In this document: piece by piece, positions 55,507-63,777 of the stretch | Numbering within the stretch: position 1 is the stretch's first letter | Layout: each line of letters begins with the position of its first letter | Assembly (NCBI GenBank): GCA_963763855.1 | Contig: CAVXPU010000005.1 | Span: 1,798,001-1,862,000 of the forward strand | Reading direction: 5' to 3' | Source of the DNA: JAIBCC01 sp963763855 | Lineage (GTDB): Bacteria; Acidobacteriota; Blastocatellia; Pyrinomonadales; Pyrinomonadaceae | Length of the DNA stretch: 64,000 nt | Notes under the pieces: generated by a model | What the model was told of the DNA's origin: nothing | The model's database searches: none | Seen by the model: the letters and a program-made list of their open reading frames with translations, nothing else | Program-made: the position numbers and the translations under genes

Positions 55507-57567
55507 CTAAAATCTCTGTTTTATGTTCAAGTTCGATTCCAAAACGTCTAAAATCTTTGTATGAACTTCTTCAACTTCTGCTTCAACCAAAGTCCGTTCA
55601 TCGGCTCTGTATTCAAGACGAATTGTGAGCGAACGTTCATCATCTGCCATGCCTTTTCCTTCGTAAATATCTACGAAAGACACTTTCTTACACATAATAA
55701 AGCCTTGTGATTCAATGGTTTGAAGGATTTCCGCAAACGATAAATCGCGTTTCACCAATAGCGAAATATCTCTGATTACAGCTGGAAATTTTGGTAACGG
55801 TTTATATAAAATCTGCTCTTGCTCAGTTTCAAAAAGAGATTGCAAATCTACTTCGGCTACATAAACAGGCTGTTTGAACTTATAATTTGCCGCAATCTCG
55901 TCATTGATCCTGCCAATCGTTCCTACTGCTCTACCTTTAGACAATATCTCCGCAGACTGTCCTTTTCGCAGGTGCTTTATAAGCTTTGCAGAATATTCCA
56001 ACGAAGGTAAATTAATCGCGTCCAACGCAGTTTCCAAAGCACCTTTTGCATCGTAAAAATCAATTTCTTTTGAAATAACCGCACGACCTTCGAAAACTTC
56101 GCCGCCCGTCAAAACCATTGAAAATAATTCCTTTTCAACTGGCAAATTTCCGTCGCTGGAATTAGCAAAAACTTTTCCTATTTCAAACAGTTTTATATTT
56201 CGGGTTTGGTAATTTAAATTTGTACGAACCGCGTCAAGCAAACCTGAAAGTAAACTCGGACGCATTCTTACTGCCCCTTCGATGATTGAATCTTGCAGCG
56301 TAATGAATTTTTCTTCACCATTTTCATTGATCAAATCAGCAACGAACTCAAATGTTTCATCATGTTTTGAATCAATAAAACTATATGAAATTGCTTCGTC
56401 AAAACCCAAAGTTGTCAAAGCATTTCGCAATGATTTTTTACGATTTTCCGTAGGTTGATATTCTCCCGCAGACCGAGTAGGGGGAAGTTCTGAACCGAGT
56501 TTATCGTAACCAACGTGCCGTGCGACTTCTTCTATTAAGTCTTGTTCGATAGAAATATCGTGACGCCAACTTGGAACCTTAAAGATTTTGGATTTCGGGT
56601 TTCGGATTTCGGATTGAAACCCTAAATCATTTAATATTCTCTCAGTTTCGGATTCCGATACCGCAAGACCAGTCAAGGCTTCGATCTTTTCTTGACGCAA
56701 TTCAACAGAAATTTCTTCACGTTTTATTTCATAGATGTCAGCAAAATCAGTTTCTTCACCGCCTGCAAGTTCAATTATTAAATCAGTTGCACGTTTTGAA
56801 GCCCGAACCAAATTCTCAATATCAACTCCGCGTTCAAAATGGTGACTTGCTTCTGTCGAAAGCTTTAAATCACGAGAAGTTTGGCGAATTGAATCACGCT
56901 TGAAATAGGCGACTTCAAGTAAAACATCAGTAGTTCCTTCGGTGATGGATGAGTCGAATCCGCCCATCACTCCGCCAACTGCAATAGGTTTTTCGGCATC
57001 ACAAATGACGAGCATTGATTCGCACAATTCGCGTTCAACTTCGTCTAAAGTCTTAATTGTCTCGCCTTTTTTGGCACGTCTGACAATGATTCGATTTTCA
57101 ACCAATTTATTGAAATCAAAGGCGTGCATCGGATTTCCGAGTTCGTGCATTACGAAATTTGTGATGTCGGCAACATTATTGATCGAGCGTTCGCCAATGG
57201 CTTCCAAACGTTTAACTAACCAATCAGGCGATGCTCCAATTTTTACATTTCGAATGACGCGAGCAGTAAAACGTTGACACAAATCAGAGTCTTGGATTGT
57301 AACAAGATTTGGATTGCCCACGTTTGGTAATTCGTAATTCGTAATTGGTAATTCGTAATTCGTAATCGCTGACAACTCGCGTGCGACTCCTAAATGCGAT
57401 AAACAATCACCACGATTCGATGTCAAATCAATATCAAACACGAAATCGTCACCATGAGGCTCAATTCCTTCTACCGCCAATCCAACGCTCGTCAGCTTTT
57501 CCGCAACCTCGTGCGGGCTCAAATCTATTTCAACTAAATCTTTTAACCAATTGTAACTAATATTCAT
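55507..57567 (-). CDS. pheT: Phenylalanyl-tRNA synthetase beta subunit
   Basis: 686 residues from ATG 57567. N-terminal segment (ISYNWLKDLVEIDLS), B3/B4 domain, B5 domain (LTGLAVSESETERILNDLGF), catalytic-like core (RPSLLSGLLDAVRTNLNYQ) and C-terminal FDX-ACB anticodon-binding domain. The EMAPII-type tRNA-binding OB domain that normally lies between residues ~40 and 150 is absent (VEGIEPHGDDFVFDIDLTSNRGDC runs straight through), which explains the short length. Two 7-nt-period repeats lie in frame: six heptamers at 57326-57367 (encoding TNYELP repeats) and four at 56586-56613. A REPIN abuts the start codon and no ribosome site is seen. Confidence 0.93.
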   Translation of the reverse strand: MNISYNWLKDLVEIDLSPHEVAEKLTSVGLAVEGIEPHGDDFVFDIDLTSNRGDCLSHLGVARELSAITNYELPITNYELPNVGNPNLVTIQDSDLCQRFTARVIRNVKIGASPDWLVKRLEAIGERSINNVADITNFVMHELGNPMHAFDFNKLVENRIIVRRAKKGETIKTLDEVERELCESMLVICDAEKPIAVGGVMGGFDSSITEGTTDVLLEVAYFKRDSIRQTSRDLKLSTEASHHFERGVDIENLVRASKRATDLIIELAGGEETDFADIYEIKREEISVELRQEKIEALTGLAVSESETERILNDLGFQSEIRNPKSKIFKVPSWRHDISIEQDLIEEVARHVGYDKLGSELPPTRSAGEYQPTENRKKSLRNALTTLGFDEAISYSFIDSKHDETFEFVADLINENGEEKFITLQDSIIEGAVRMRPSLLSGLLDAVRTNLNYQTRNIKLFEIGKVFANSSDGNLPVEKELFSMVLTGGEVFEGRAVISKEIDFYDAKGALETALDAINLPSLEYSAKLIKHLRKGQSAEILSKGRAVGTIGRINDEIAANYKFKQPVYVAEVDLQSLFETEQEQILYKPLPKFPAVIRDISLLVKRDLSFAEILQTIESQGFIMCKKVSFVDIYEGKGMADDERSLTIRLEYRADERTLVEAEVEEVHTKILDVLESNLNIKQRF
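56586..56613. repeat. Heptamer run inside pheT (4 units)
   Basis: TTTTGGA, TTTCGGG, TTTCGGA, TTTCGGA on the + strand. The coding strand reads SEIRNPKSK in frame. Confidence 0.75.
57326..57367. repeat. Heptamer run inside pheT (6 units)
   Basis: GGTAATT, CGTAATT, CGTAATT, GGTAATT, CGTAATT, CGTAATC: exactly 42 bp, so 14 codons. The coding strand gives two ITNYELP units. Confidence 0.9.
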
Positions 57568-57568
57568 A

Positions 57569-57638
57569 AGTAACGCAGGCATCTTGCCTGCCAGTAACGA
57601 AAATTTACATCAATTGCAGGCAGGATGCCCGCGTTACT
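57569..57638. repeat. REPIN-like inverted repeat, family 1
   Basis: Arms AGTAACGCAGGCATCTTGCC and the complement of AGTAACGCGGGCATCCTGCC (two mismatches in 23). 70 bp, filling the gap between sdaA and pheT. On the - strand its end supplies TAGTAA, the sdaA stop. Similar to the element at 9538 in the AGTAACGC start and the overall layout. Confidence 0.85.
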
Positions 57639-59061
57639 AACATTCGCTTAAACCAACCGTAACCGCCAATCCGCCATCCGAAGTTTCCTTATATTTCGAG
57701 TTCATGTCCAAAGCAGTTTGCCACATTGTTGCAATTACTGCATCTAAAGGAACTTTCGCCTCACGTGGATCGCTTTGCAAGGCGAGCTGGGCTGCCATAA
57801 TTGCTTTGATCGCACCCATCGTATTTCGCTCAATGCAGGGAATTTGCACGAGTCCTCCAATTGGATCACAGGTCATTCCAAGGTGATGTTCCATCGCGAT
57901 TTCCGCCGCCATTGTAACGTGTCTGAAGTTTCCACCGAGTCCTTCTGCCAATGCTCCTGCCGCCATTGCAGACGATACACCAATTTCTGCCTGGCATCCG
58001 CCCATCGCTGCCGAAATCGTCGCACCTTTTTTGAAAATACTCCCAATTTCCGAAGAAGTAAGTAGAAACCTGACGATTTTTTCATCATCATCTCCGTCGC
58101 AAAAAATTATGAAATAGAGCAACACAGATGGAATTACTCCGGCAGCACCATTCGTCGGAGCTGTAACAACTCTTCCAAATGCTGCATTTTCTTCATTTAC
58201 AGCTAATGCAAAACAGCTAACCCAATCCGAAACGTAGCGAAAATTCCCGCCGCCGGCACGAATCGCTTTCACCCAACTCTCGTAATCATCATACTTTCGA
58301 CCATCTAATAATCTTGTATTCAGATCAAATGCCCGACGCTGTACGTCCAGTCCACCGGGAAGTATTCCGTCCGTGTGACAACCGCGATAAACGCATTCTC
58401 GCATCGTCTTATAAATCTTCAAAACACCATTGAAAGTATCTTCATCAGCTCTCCAGGCTCGCTCATTGATCTTCACAACATCTGAGACATTACCACCGAT
58501 CTCTGTGCAGTATCGGACTATATCCTCTGCGTTTTCAATAGGATAGGGAAGCCGGACGTGTTCTCGGGAAGAATCCGAAACACCCTCGCGAACTATAAAA
58601 CCCCCGCCAATCGAAAAATAAGTTTCTTCCCGCATTCCCAAATCTGTTTCAGCGATAATCTTCATCCCGTTCGGATGGAAAGGAAGAGACCGCAAAAAGT
58701 GGAATTCAATGTCCGTTTCCGGATCAAATTTTACCGGAAATTTTCCGCAAATCTTAATCTCATTTTTGTCTGCAATCTCCGTAATCGTTGGGATTATCGA
58801 ATCAACAGGAATTGTTTCAGGATTCGCACCCAGTAAACCCATTTGAACCGCAATATCAGTTCCGTGTCCCTTTCCCGTTTTTGCCAGAGAACCGTAAAGC
58901 TTTATTTTGATCGATTTAACCGCCCCAAGCTGATTTTCCTCTTCAAGTCTTTCAAGAAAATCAAGCGACGCTTTCCAAGGTCCAAGCGTGTGCGAACTCG
59001 ACGGACCAACACCAATCTTAAACATATCGAAAACTGAAATTGATTCGAGAATTTTGTCCAT
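57637..59061 (-). CDS. sdaA: L-serine ammonia-lyase (single-chain, iron-sulphur)
   Basis: 474 residues. Beta-domain start IGVGPSSSHTLGPWKA, then the catalytic domain with Cys in GGCQAEIGVSS, MTCDPIGG and QIPCIERN, which ligate the [4Fe-4S] cluster of serine dehydratase. Deaminates serine to pyruvate. The stop codon lies in the REPIN. Four bases separate it from the SDR gene upstream, so the two may form an operon. Confidence 0.94.
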   Translation of the reverse strand: MDKILESISVFDMFKIGVGPSSSHTLGPWKASLDFLERLEEENQLGAVKSIKIKLYGSLAKTGKGHGTDIAVQMGLLGANPETIPVDSIIPTITEIADKNEIKICGKFPVKFDPETDIEFHFLRSLPFHPNGMKIIAETDLGMREETYFSIGGGFIVREGVSDSSREHVRLPYPIENAEDIVRYCTEIGGNVSDVVKINERAWRADEDTFNGVLKIYKTMRECVYRGCHTDGILPGGLDVQRRAFDLNTRLLDGRKYDDYESWVKAIRAGGGNFRYVSDWVSCFALAVNEENAAFGRVVTAPTNGAAGVIPSVLLYFIIFCDGDDDEKIVRFLLTSSEIGSIFKKGATISAAMGGCQAEIGVSSAMAAGALAEGLGGNFRHVTMAAEIAMEHHLGMTCDPIGGLVQIPCIERNTMGAIKAIMAAQLALQSDPREAKVPLDAVIATMWQTALDMNSKYKETSDGGLAVTVGLSEC

Positions 59062-59065
59062 TTAA

Positions 59066-60517
59066 CTAAATTGTTGCCGGCATTTCTTCTTTTGGAGCAT
59101 CCGCATCTAAAATTTCCGCACCGAGGGCAATTTTTTTCACCATTTGTTCAAAAATAAAAAAGTGAAAAGGGTATGAACCATACCAATACAAAAATCCAAA
59201 AAGTCCTTTTGGTGCAAAAATTGCCGTTTGTATAATCTGAGTCTTGCCGTCAATAGGTATGGCTTCAAATTTTAACCAAGCCTTGCCCGGCACCTTCATT
59301 TCTGCTTGTAAGAGCATCAATTTATCTTTCTGTAAATCTTTGACTCGCCAAAAATCAAGCTCTTCTCCAATACGTAAATCAGTCGGATGTCGGCGACCGC
59401 GTGAAAGTCCGGGTCCGCCAACTAATTTGTCCATAAACCCTCGTAATTTCCAAGCCCAACCCCACGTTAGCCAACCTTTATCACCACCGATTGAGGTAAA
59501 ACTTCGAAAGGCAGAATTTGATGACGCAGTAGTTATGACCGATCGGACTTCTTTGAAAACTCCTTCGCTATCGGTCAAACTATAACTTTCGAAATCAGTA
59601 TCGTCATATGAACCGCTCCAACGAGTTTCAACAGCTCTTTCATTAATTTTAGAAAGGGCTAAAACTACCGCTTCACGATACGACATCGGTTTTATATTTG
59701 GAAAAAACTTTTTTGCCTTAGTTGTGTCAGCCAAAACCGGATTGATGATCCCTTTGACCAACGGAACGGCAAGCGAATTTGGAATCGGAGTAACCAACCC
59801 AACCCACAAACCTGATAAAAATGGAGTTAATACGGGAACGGGCATCATAATTCGTTTTAATCCGCGAACATTGGCATATTGTTCCATCATTCCGCGAAAT
59901 TCCAACAGATCCGCTCCAATATCTACAACCCCCAAGGGTTCAATCTTTAAGGCTGCAACCAAATATTCAATTACATTGCGAATTGCAACAGATTGAACTT
60001 CGTTTTTTACCCATTTCGGAACAACCATTATAGGAATCCGTTCTGTCAAATATCGCACCATTTCAAACGAAGCCGAACCCGAACCAATTATCGGACCTGC
60101 TCTAAATTCGGTCGTTTTGCCTTCAAAACGCAAGATTTCGCCAACATCTGCACGGCTCTTCAAATGATCAGAGACATTTCCTTGGGGCAATAAACCGCCA
60201 AGATAAATAATTTTCACAACCTCATGTGTTGCTTGAACAAAATTCTCGGCAAGCAATTTTTCTTTCTTTACAAAATCTTCACCATCCGACATTGCGTGAA
60301 CCAAAAAATAGGCTGCATCAGCTCCGTTGGCGGCTTGTTGAATATCATCGGTATTTTCTAAATCACCTTGAAAAATCGTAACTTGTTCAAACCATTTTCG
60401 ACCTTCCAAACGTCGCGGATTACGCACTAAAACACGCACATCGTGTCCTTCTTCCAATAATTTTGGAATAAGTCTTCCACCAATATAACCAGTGGCACCC
60501 GTGACAAGAATTTTCAT
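59066..60517 (-). CDS. SDR-family NAD(P)-binding protein with DUF2867 domain
   Basis: 483 residues. Rossmann start VTGATGYIGGRLIPKLLEEG, then an atypical SDR (NmrA/YbjT-like) to about 290, followed by a C-terminal DUF2867 domain (RSVITTASSNSAFRSFTSIGGDKGWLTWGWAWKLRG, DFWRVKDL). This fusion is common in environmental bacteria; substrate unknown. Encoded just upstream of sdaA on the same strand. Confidence 0.87.
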   Translation of the reverse strand: MKILVTGATGYIGGRLIPKLLEEGHDVRVLVRNPRRLEGRKWFEQVTIFQGDLENTDDIQQAANGADAAYFLVHAMSDGEDFVKKEKLLAENFVQATHEVVKIIYLGGLLPQGNVSDHLKSRADVGEILRFEGKTTEFRAGPIIGSGSASFEMVRYLTERIPIMVVPKWVKNEVQSVAIRNVIEYLVAALKIEPLGVVDIGADLLEFRGMMEQYANVRGLKRIMMPVPVLTPFLSGLWVGLVTPIPNSLAVPLVKGIINPVLADTTKAKKFFPNIKPMSYREAVVLALSKINERAVETRWSGSYDDTDFESYSLTDSEGVFKEVRSVITTASSNSAFRSFTSIGGDKGWLTWGWAWKLRGFMDKLVGGPGLSRGRRHPTDLRIGEELDFWRVKDLQKDKLMLLQAEMKVPGKAWLKFEAIPIDGKTQIIQTAIFAPKGLFGFLYWYGSYPFHFFIFEQMVKKIALGAEILDADAPKEEMPATI

Positions 60518-60522
60518 AACTC

Positions 60523-60827
60523 TTAATTCTCAACTCTAGCACATTTCCCGAATATCGAATTCGCCGTAATCCAACCGTTTATTCTTCCCCGGTTGTTACC
60601 GATTTGAAAGCGTTTACCTTGAATCGCTCTTATCAAATGCAGATATTCACTGCCATTCACTCTGCACAAAACAATATCGCCTTTTTCTAAAGTGTCATAA
60701 TCTTCGATTGGTTCAACGGTGCAAAGTTGTCCAGATTCAATTTACCTTGCATCGAATTTCCACGCGGACGAAAAGAAACCGTTTCACCAATTTTTAGTTT
60801 TGCAATGTAAGATGCTGCCCAAGACAT
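60523..60827 (-). pseudogene. S24/signal-peptidase-like small protein, one frameshift
   Basis: ATG 60827 to TAA 60523 on the - strand. The first part (FRPRGNSMQGK, with the GxSM active-site Ser of LexA/S24-type proteases) and the second part in another frame (SGQLCTVEPIEDYDTLEKGDIVLCRV, then IGNNRGRINGWI) belong to one family pattern. Adding one A to the run at 60741-60743 (T on the + strand) joins MQGK to IESGQL and gives about 101 residues. The catalytic Lys is unclear. Three bases separate it from the gene at 60830. Confidence 0.75.
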
Positions 60828-60829
60828 AA

Positions 60830-61210
60830 TTATTTATTGTTATCTTCAAAAACCTTTTCCAATCTTGTCTTTCCGGATTCATCAAATGGCGGAATTGGAC
60901 TAATCTTCATGTGCTCTAACTGTTTAGCAATCTTTTTATCGTCAGCAAGTGTTGAAATTTCGTTGCCCCATTTATTCATCTCGCATCCACAGTTTGAACA
61001 AACGCCTGCTCCCCATGGAACCTGTTTTTCTAAAGTTGGAGGTCTCTGTAAAACAGTTTTTTTGTTGCAGTATGGACAAATTAAATCACGAAAGTTAATC
61101 CCCAATTCACCTTTTCGATTGATCGATTGCTTTACAATTTTACCAATGAACGCACCAATAGCTGATAAAAAAAGTAAAACGATAAATAAAACAAACAAAA
61201 ACGTGACCAT
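60830..61210 (-). CDS. Small membrane protein with zinc ribbon
   Basis: 126 residues: one N-terminal membrane helix (about 2-22), then a zinc ribbon (CPYCNKK ... CSNCGCE, about 45-80) and a charged C-terminal tail. Unknown role. Lies 7 bp after pheS and shares its direction. Confidence 0.65.
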   Translation of the reverse strand: MVTFLFVLFIVLLFLSAIGAFIGKIVKQSINRKGELGINFRDLICPYCNKKTVLQRPPTLEKQVPWGAGVCSNCGCEMNKWGNEISTLADDKKIAKQLEHMKISPIPPFDESGKTRLEKVFEDNNK

Positions 61211-61216
61211 CGCACT

Positions 61217-62305
61217 TTACCTAAACTGCTCTAAAAACCTCACATCGTTATCAAACATATACCGAATATCGTCCAACGCGTACATCAACGCACACATTCG
61301 CTCCAGACCGAATCCGAACGCGAACCCTGTGTAAACTTCCGGATCAACGCCGCAATTTTTCAGCACATTTGGGTGAACCATTCCGCAGCCGCCGAGTTCG
61401 ATCCAGCCGGAACCTTTGCACGGTCGGCAACGGTAGCTCTCGAATGTTCCGGTTCCTTCGCATTTGAAGCACGAAAAATCGAATTCTGCCGATGGTTCGG
61501 TAAAAGGGAAATAACTCGGACGCATCCTGATTTTTGTGTCTTTGCCGAACAAACGGCGTAACCATTCGGCGACCGTTCCTTTCAGATGAGCCATCGTGAT
61601 TCCTTTATCAACGCACAATCCTTCGATTTGATGAAACATCGGAACGTGAGTCATATCGGGCGTATCGCGTCGGAAAACTCTGCCGGGTGAGATGATTCGC
61701 AAGGGAACTCCGCGGCGTTCCATCGCCCGGATTTGCACGGTCGAAGTCTGCGAACGCAACGCCAAACCTGTGGTCGTGTAAAAAGTGTCTTGCGATTCGC
61801 GTGCGGGATGTCCTTCGGGAATGTTCAAAGCGTCGAAATTGTAATAATCGGTTTCGATTTCGCGGTCGTCTTCAATCGCATAACCCATCGAAACAAAAAT
61901 ATCTTCAATTCGCTGACGCAATAAAGTCAGCGGATGCAAATGCCCCTGACGCAAACGGTTTGATGGGATCGTTACGTCAATCGCCTCTTTTGTAATTTTG
62001 GCTTCGGAAATGAACGATTTCAGCTTGTTTTCAACGTCATCAATTGCCGTAACTATATCTTTCTCAACCGATTGCACGAATTGACCAAATTCACCGCGGG
62101 ATTCAGGCGGAACTTTACCAATCAACTTTTTCGCTTCTGCAATCGCTGATTTCTTGCCAGTATGTTTGGTTTTCAACTCGCCGATTTCACGCTGCAGATT
62201 TTCAGCCTCAATCAGATTTAAGTTACTGTGATTACCATTGAAACTGCTAAATTCCATGATAAATGCTTGGCGGATTTTTTCTACTTGTTCTTTTTGCTCA
62301 ATCAT
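61217..62305 (-). CDS. pheS: Phenylalanyl-tRNA synthetase alpha subunit
   Basis: 362 residues from ATG 62305. N-terminal coiled coil (about 1-90), then the class II core: motif 1 region HPLTLLRQRIEDIF, motif 2 RVFRRDTPDMTHVPMFHQIEG, motif 3 GFAFGFGLERMCAL. Charges tRNA-Phe together with PheT. An unusual CFKCEGTGTFESYRCRPCKG insert (about 275-300) has four Cys able to bind zinc. pheS and pheT are separated by four genes in this genome. Confidence 0.95.
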   Translation of the reverse strand: MIEQKEQVEKIRQAFIMEFSSFNGNHSNLNLIEAENLQREIGELKTKHTGKKSAIAEAKKLIGKVPPESRGEFGQFVQSVEKDIVTAIDDVENKLKSFISEAKITKEAIDVTIPSNRLRQGHLHPLTLLRQRIEDIFVSMGYAIEDDREIETDYYNFDALNIPEGHPARESQDTFYTTTGLALRSQTSTVQIRAMERRGVPLRIISPGRVFRRDTPDMTHVPMFHQIEGLCVDKGITMAHLKGTVAEWLRRLFGKDTKIRMRPSYFPFTEPSAEFDFSCFKCEGTGTFESYRCRPCKGSGWIELGGCGMVHPNVLKNCGVDPEVYTGFAFGFGLERMCALMYALDDIRYMFDNDVRFLEQFR

Positions 62306-62351
62306 TATGCTTTTAATTACTAAAATCTTAACATAAATTCTATATCTAAAA

Positions 62352-62394
62352 TAAAAAAGCAAGGGCAAAGTTTATAACTTTTACCCTTTGCTTT
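62352..62394 (-). terminator. Terminator after rplT
   Basis: AAGCAAAGGGTAAAAGT pairs imperfectly with ACTTTGCCCTTGCTT on the - strand, followed by TTTTTTA. Lies between rplT and pheS, so pheS probably has a separate promoter. Confidence 0.7.
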
Positions 62395-62412
62395 CTTAAC
62401 GATAATGCGGCT

Positions 62413-62787
62413 TTAAGCTGCCTGAGCCTTACTCGCCAAAGCATCTTTCACTTGACCTGCTAAATTGGCAAAAGATTCCGGCTGTTTTGCCGCTAAATCT
62501 GCCAAAACTTTGCGGTCTAATTCAATTCCGGCAAGTTTCAAACCGTGCATAAAGTTTGAGTAGTTTAATCCGTTCAAACGGGCTGCAGCACCGATTCTAA
62601 CAATCCATAATGATCGAAAATCACGTTTTTTCAGCTTTCTGCCCGTATAGGCGAATTTTAGGGCACGTTCTACCGATTCTTTCGCCGAACGATAAAGTTT
62701 CGACTTAGTTCCTCTGTAACCTTTGGCTAAGGCTAATATTTTTTTGCGTTTCTGTACGCGTTTATTCCCACGTTTTACTCTTGGCAT
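62413..62787 (-). CDS. rplT: Ribosomal protein L20
   Basis: 124 residues, basic N-terminus (PRVKRGNKRVQKRKKILALAKGYRGTKSKLYR) and GLKLAGIELDRKVLADLA at the C-terminus, as in all L20. Required for 50S assembly; in many bacteria L20 represses its own operon by binding the leader. 97 bp after rpmI. Confidence 0.97.
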   Translation of the reverse strand: MPRVKRGNKRVQKRKKILALAKGYRGTKSKLYRSAKESVERALKFAYTGRKLKKRDFRSLWIVRIGAAARLNGLNYSNFMHGLKLAGIELDRKVLADLAAKQPESFANLAGQVKDALASKAQAA

Positions 62788-62884
62788 TTCTTCACTCCTT
62801 CGTCGTGAAATTCAAAGTTCGGATTGATAGATTAAAAAATCTTACACAATAGATCTTTACTTTTGAATTTCGAATCTTAAATTC

Positions 62885-63088
62885 TTAACCTCTTCCGTAT
62901 GGCAACATTTTTTCTACTCGTTTTTGGTCGCCTTCTGAAACGTATGTATCGACGTCTAGATTTCGCTTACGTTTGCTGGTTTTCTTCGTCAAAATATGAC
63001 GTGCGTGCGAATGTCCGCGTTTGAACTTGCCGGAAGCAGTTGAACGGAAACGCTTTGCCGCTCCTTTATGTGTTTTTAATTTAGGCAT
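62885..63088 (-). CDS. rpmI: Ribosomal protein L35
   Basis: 67 residues, PKLKTHKGAAKRFRSTASGK and HILTKKTSKRKRNLD are diagnostic. Between infC and rplT, the universal order. Confidence 0.96.
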   Translation of the reverse strand: MPKLKTHKGAAKRFRSTASGKFKRGHSHARHILTKKTSKRKRNLDVDTYVSEGDQKRVEKMLPYGRG

Positions 63089-63128
63089 TTAATAACCTCT
63101 CCTTGTTTAATAATCTTGTAAAAAATCT

Positions 63129-63731
63129 TTATTTTTCGCCGTCTTCAACGGTCGGCTTGGGTTTCTTCTCTATAATCTTGCCTTTTTTCGGCACAAATAT
63201 CGCAAACATTTGGTAGCCTTCCATTTTCGGGAATACTTCGACATCCGCAATATCTGCAAGATCGTCTTGTAGTTTCTTCAGAATCTTGTGTCCCAATTCT
63301 CTGTGAGACATTTCTCGTCCGCGAAAAGCAATTGTTCCACGAATCTTATCTCCTTCAGCCAACCAACCACGGCATCGCAACATTCGATAGTTGTAATCAT
63401 GATCGTCGGTCGCAGGTCGGAATTTAACCTCTTTAACCGTAACAGTTACCTGCTTAACCTTTTGCTCATGCTGCTTCTTTTTCTGTTCGTAAAGAAACTT
63501 TCCGTAATCAATGATCCGGCAAACAGGCGGATCGGCATTTGGAGCAATTTCAACTAAATCAAGTCCGGCTTCTCTGGCTTTTTGAACGGCATCTCGAGTA
63601 TCCATTACTCCAAGTGCCTCGCCGTCTTCGCCAATTACTCTAACGGCTGGAATTCTAATTCGTTCGTTTGTCCGATGCTGCGGACCTCTGCGATTATCTG
63701 GACGATTTCCGCGTCCTCTAAATTGTGCGAT
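63129..63731 (-). CDS. infC: Translation initiation factor IF-3, ATC start
   Basis: About 200 residues with both IF3 domains (RIRIPAVRVIGEDGEALGVM..., DYGKFLYEQKKK, VKEVKFRPATDDHDYNYRM, RGREMSHRELG). The start codon is ATC at 63729-63731: on the coding strand AAGGAGG is followed six bases later by ATC GCA CAA. A TTG further upstream lies at or before that ribosome site and cannot be the start. IF3 genes commonly use AUU/AUC/AUA and are self-regulated, because IF3 rejects non-canonical starts. Confidence 0.93.
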   Translation of the reverse strand: MAQFRGRGNRPDNRRGPQHRTNERIRIPAVRVIGEDGEALGVMDTRDAVQKAREAGLDLVEIAPNADPPVCRIIDYGKFLYEQKKKQHEQKVKQVTVTVKEVKFRPATDDHDYNYRMLRCRGWLAEGDKIRGTIAFRGREMSHRELGHKILKKLQDDLADIADVEVFPKMEGYQMFAIFVPKKGKIIEKKPKPTVEDGEK

Positions 63732-63777
63732 AAGAGACCTCCTTTTCAAAAGTTAAGAGTTTTAATTAACTTTCAAC

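Noticed and set aside
63732..63749. TTG start for infC
   Set aside because: The TTG lies on the ribosome binding site itself; ATC six bases after AAGGAGG is the better start.
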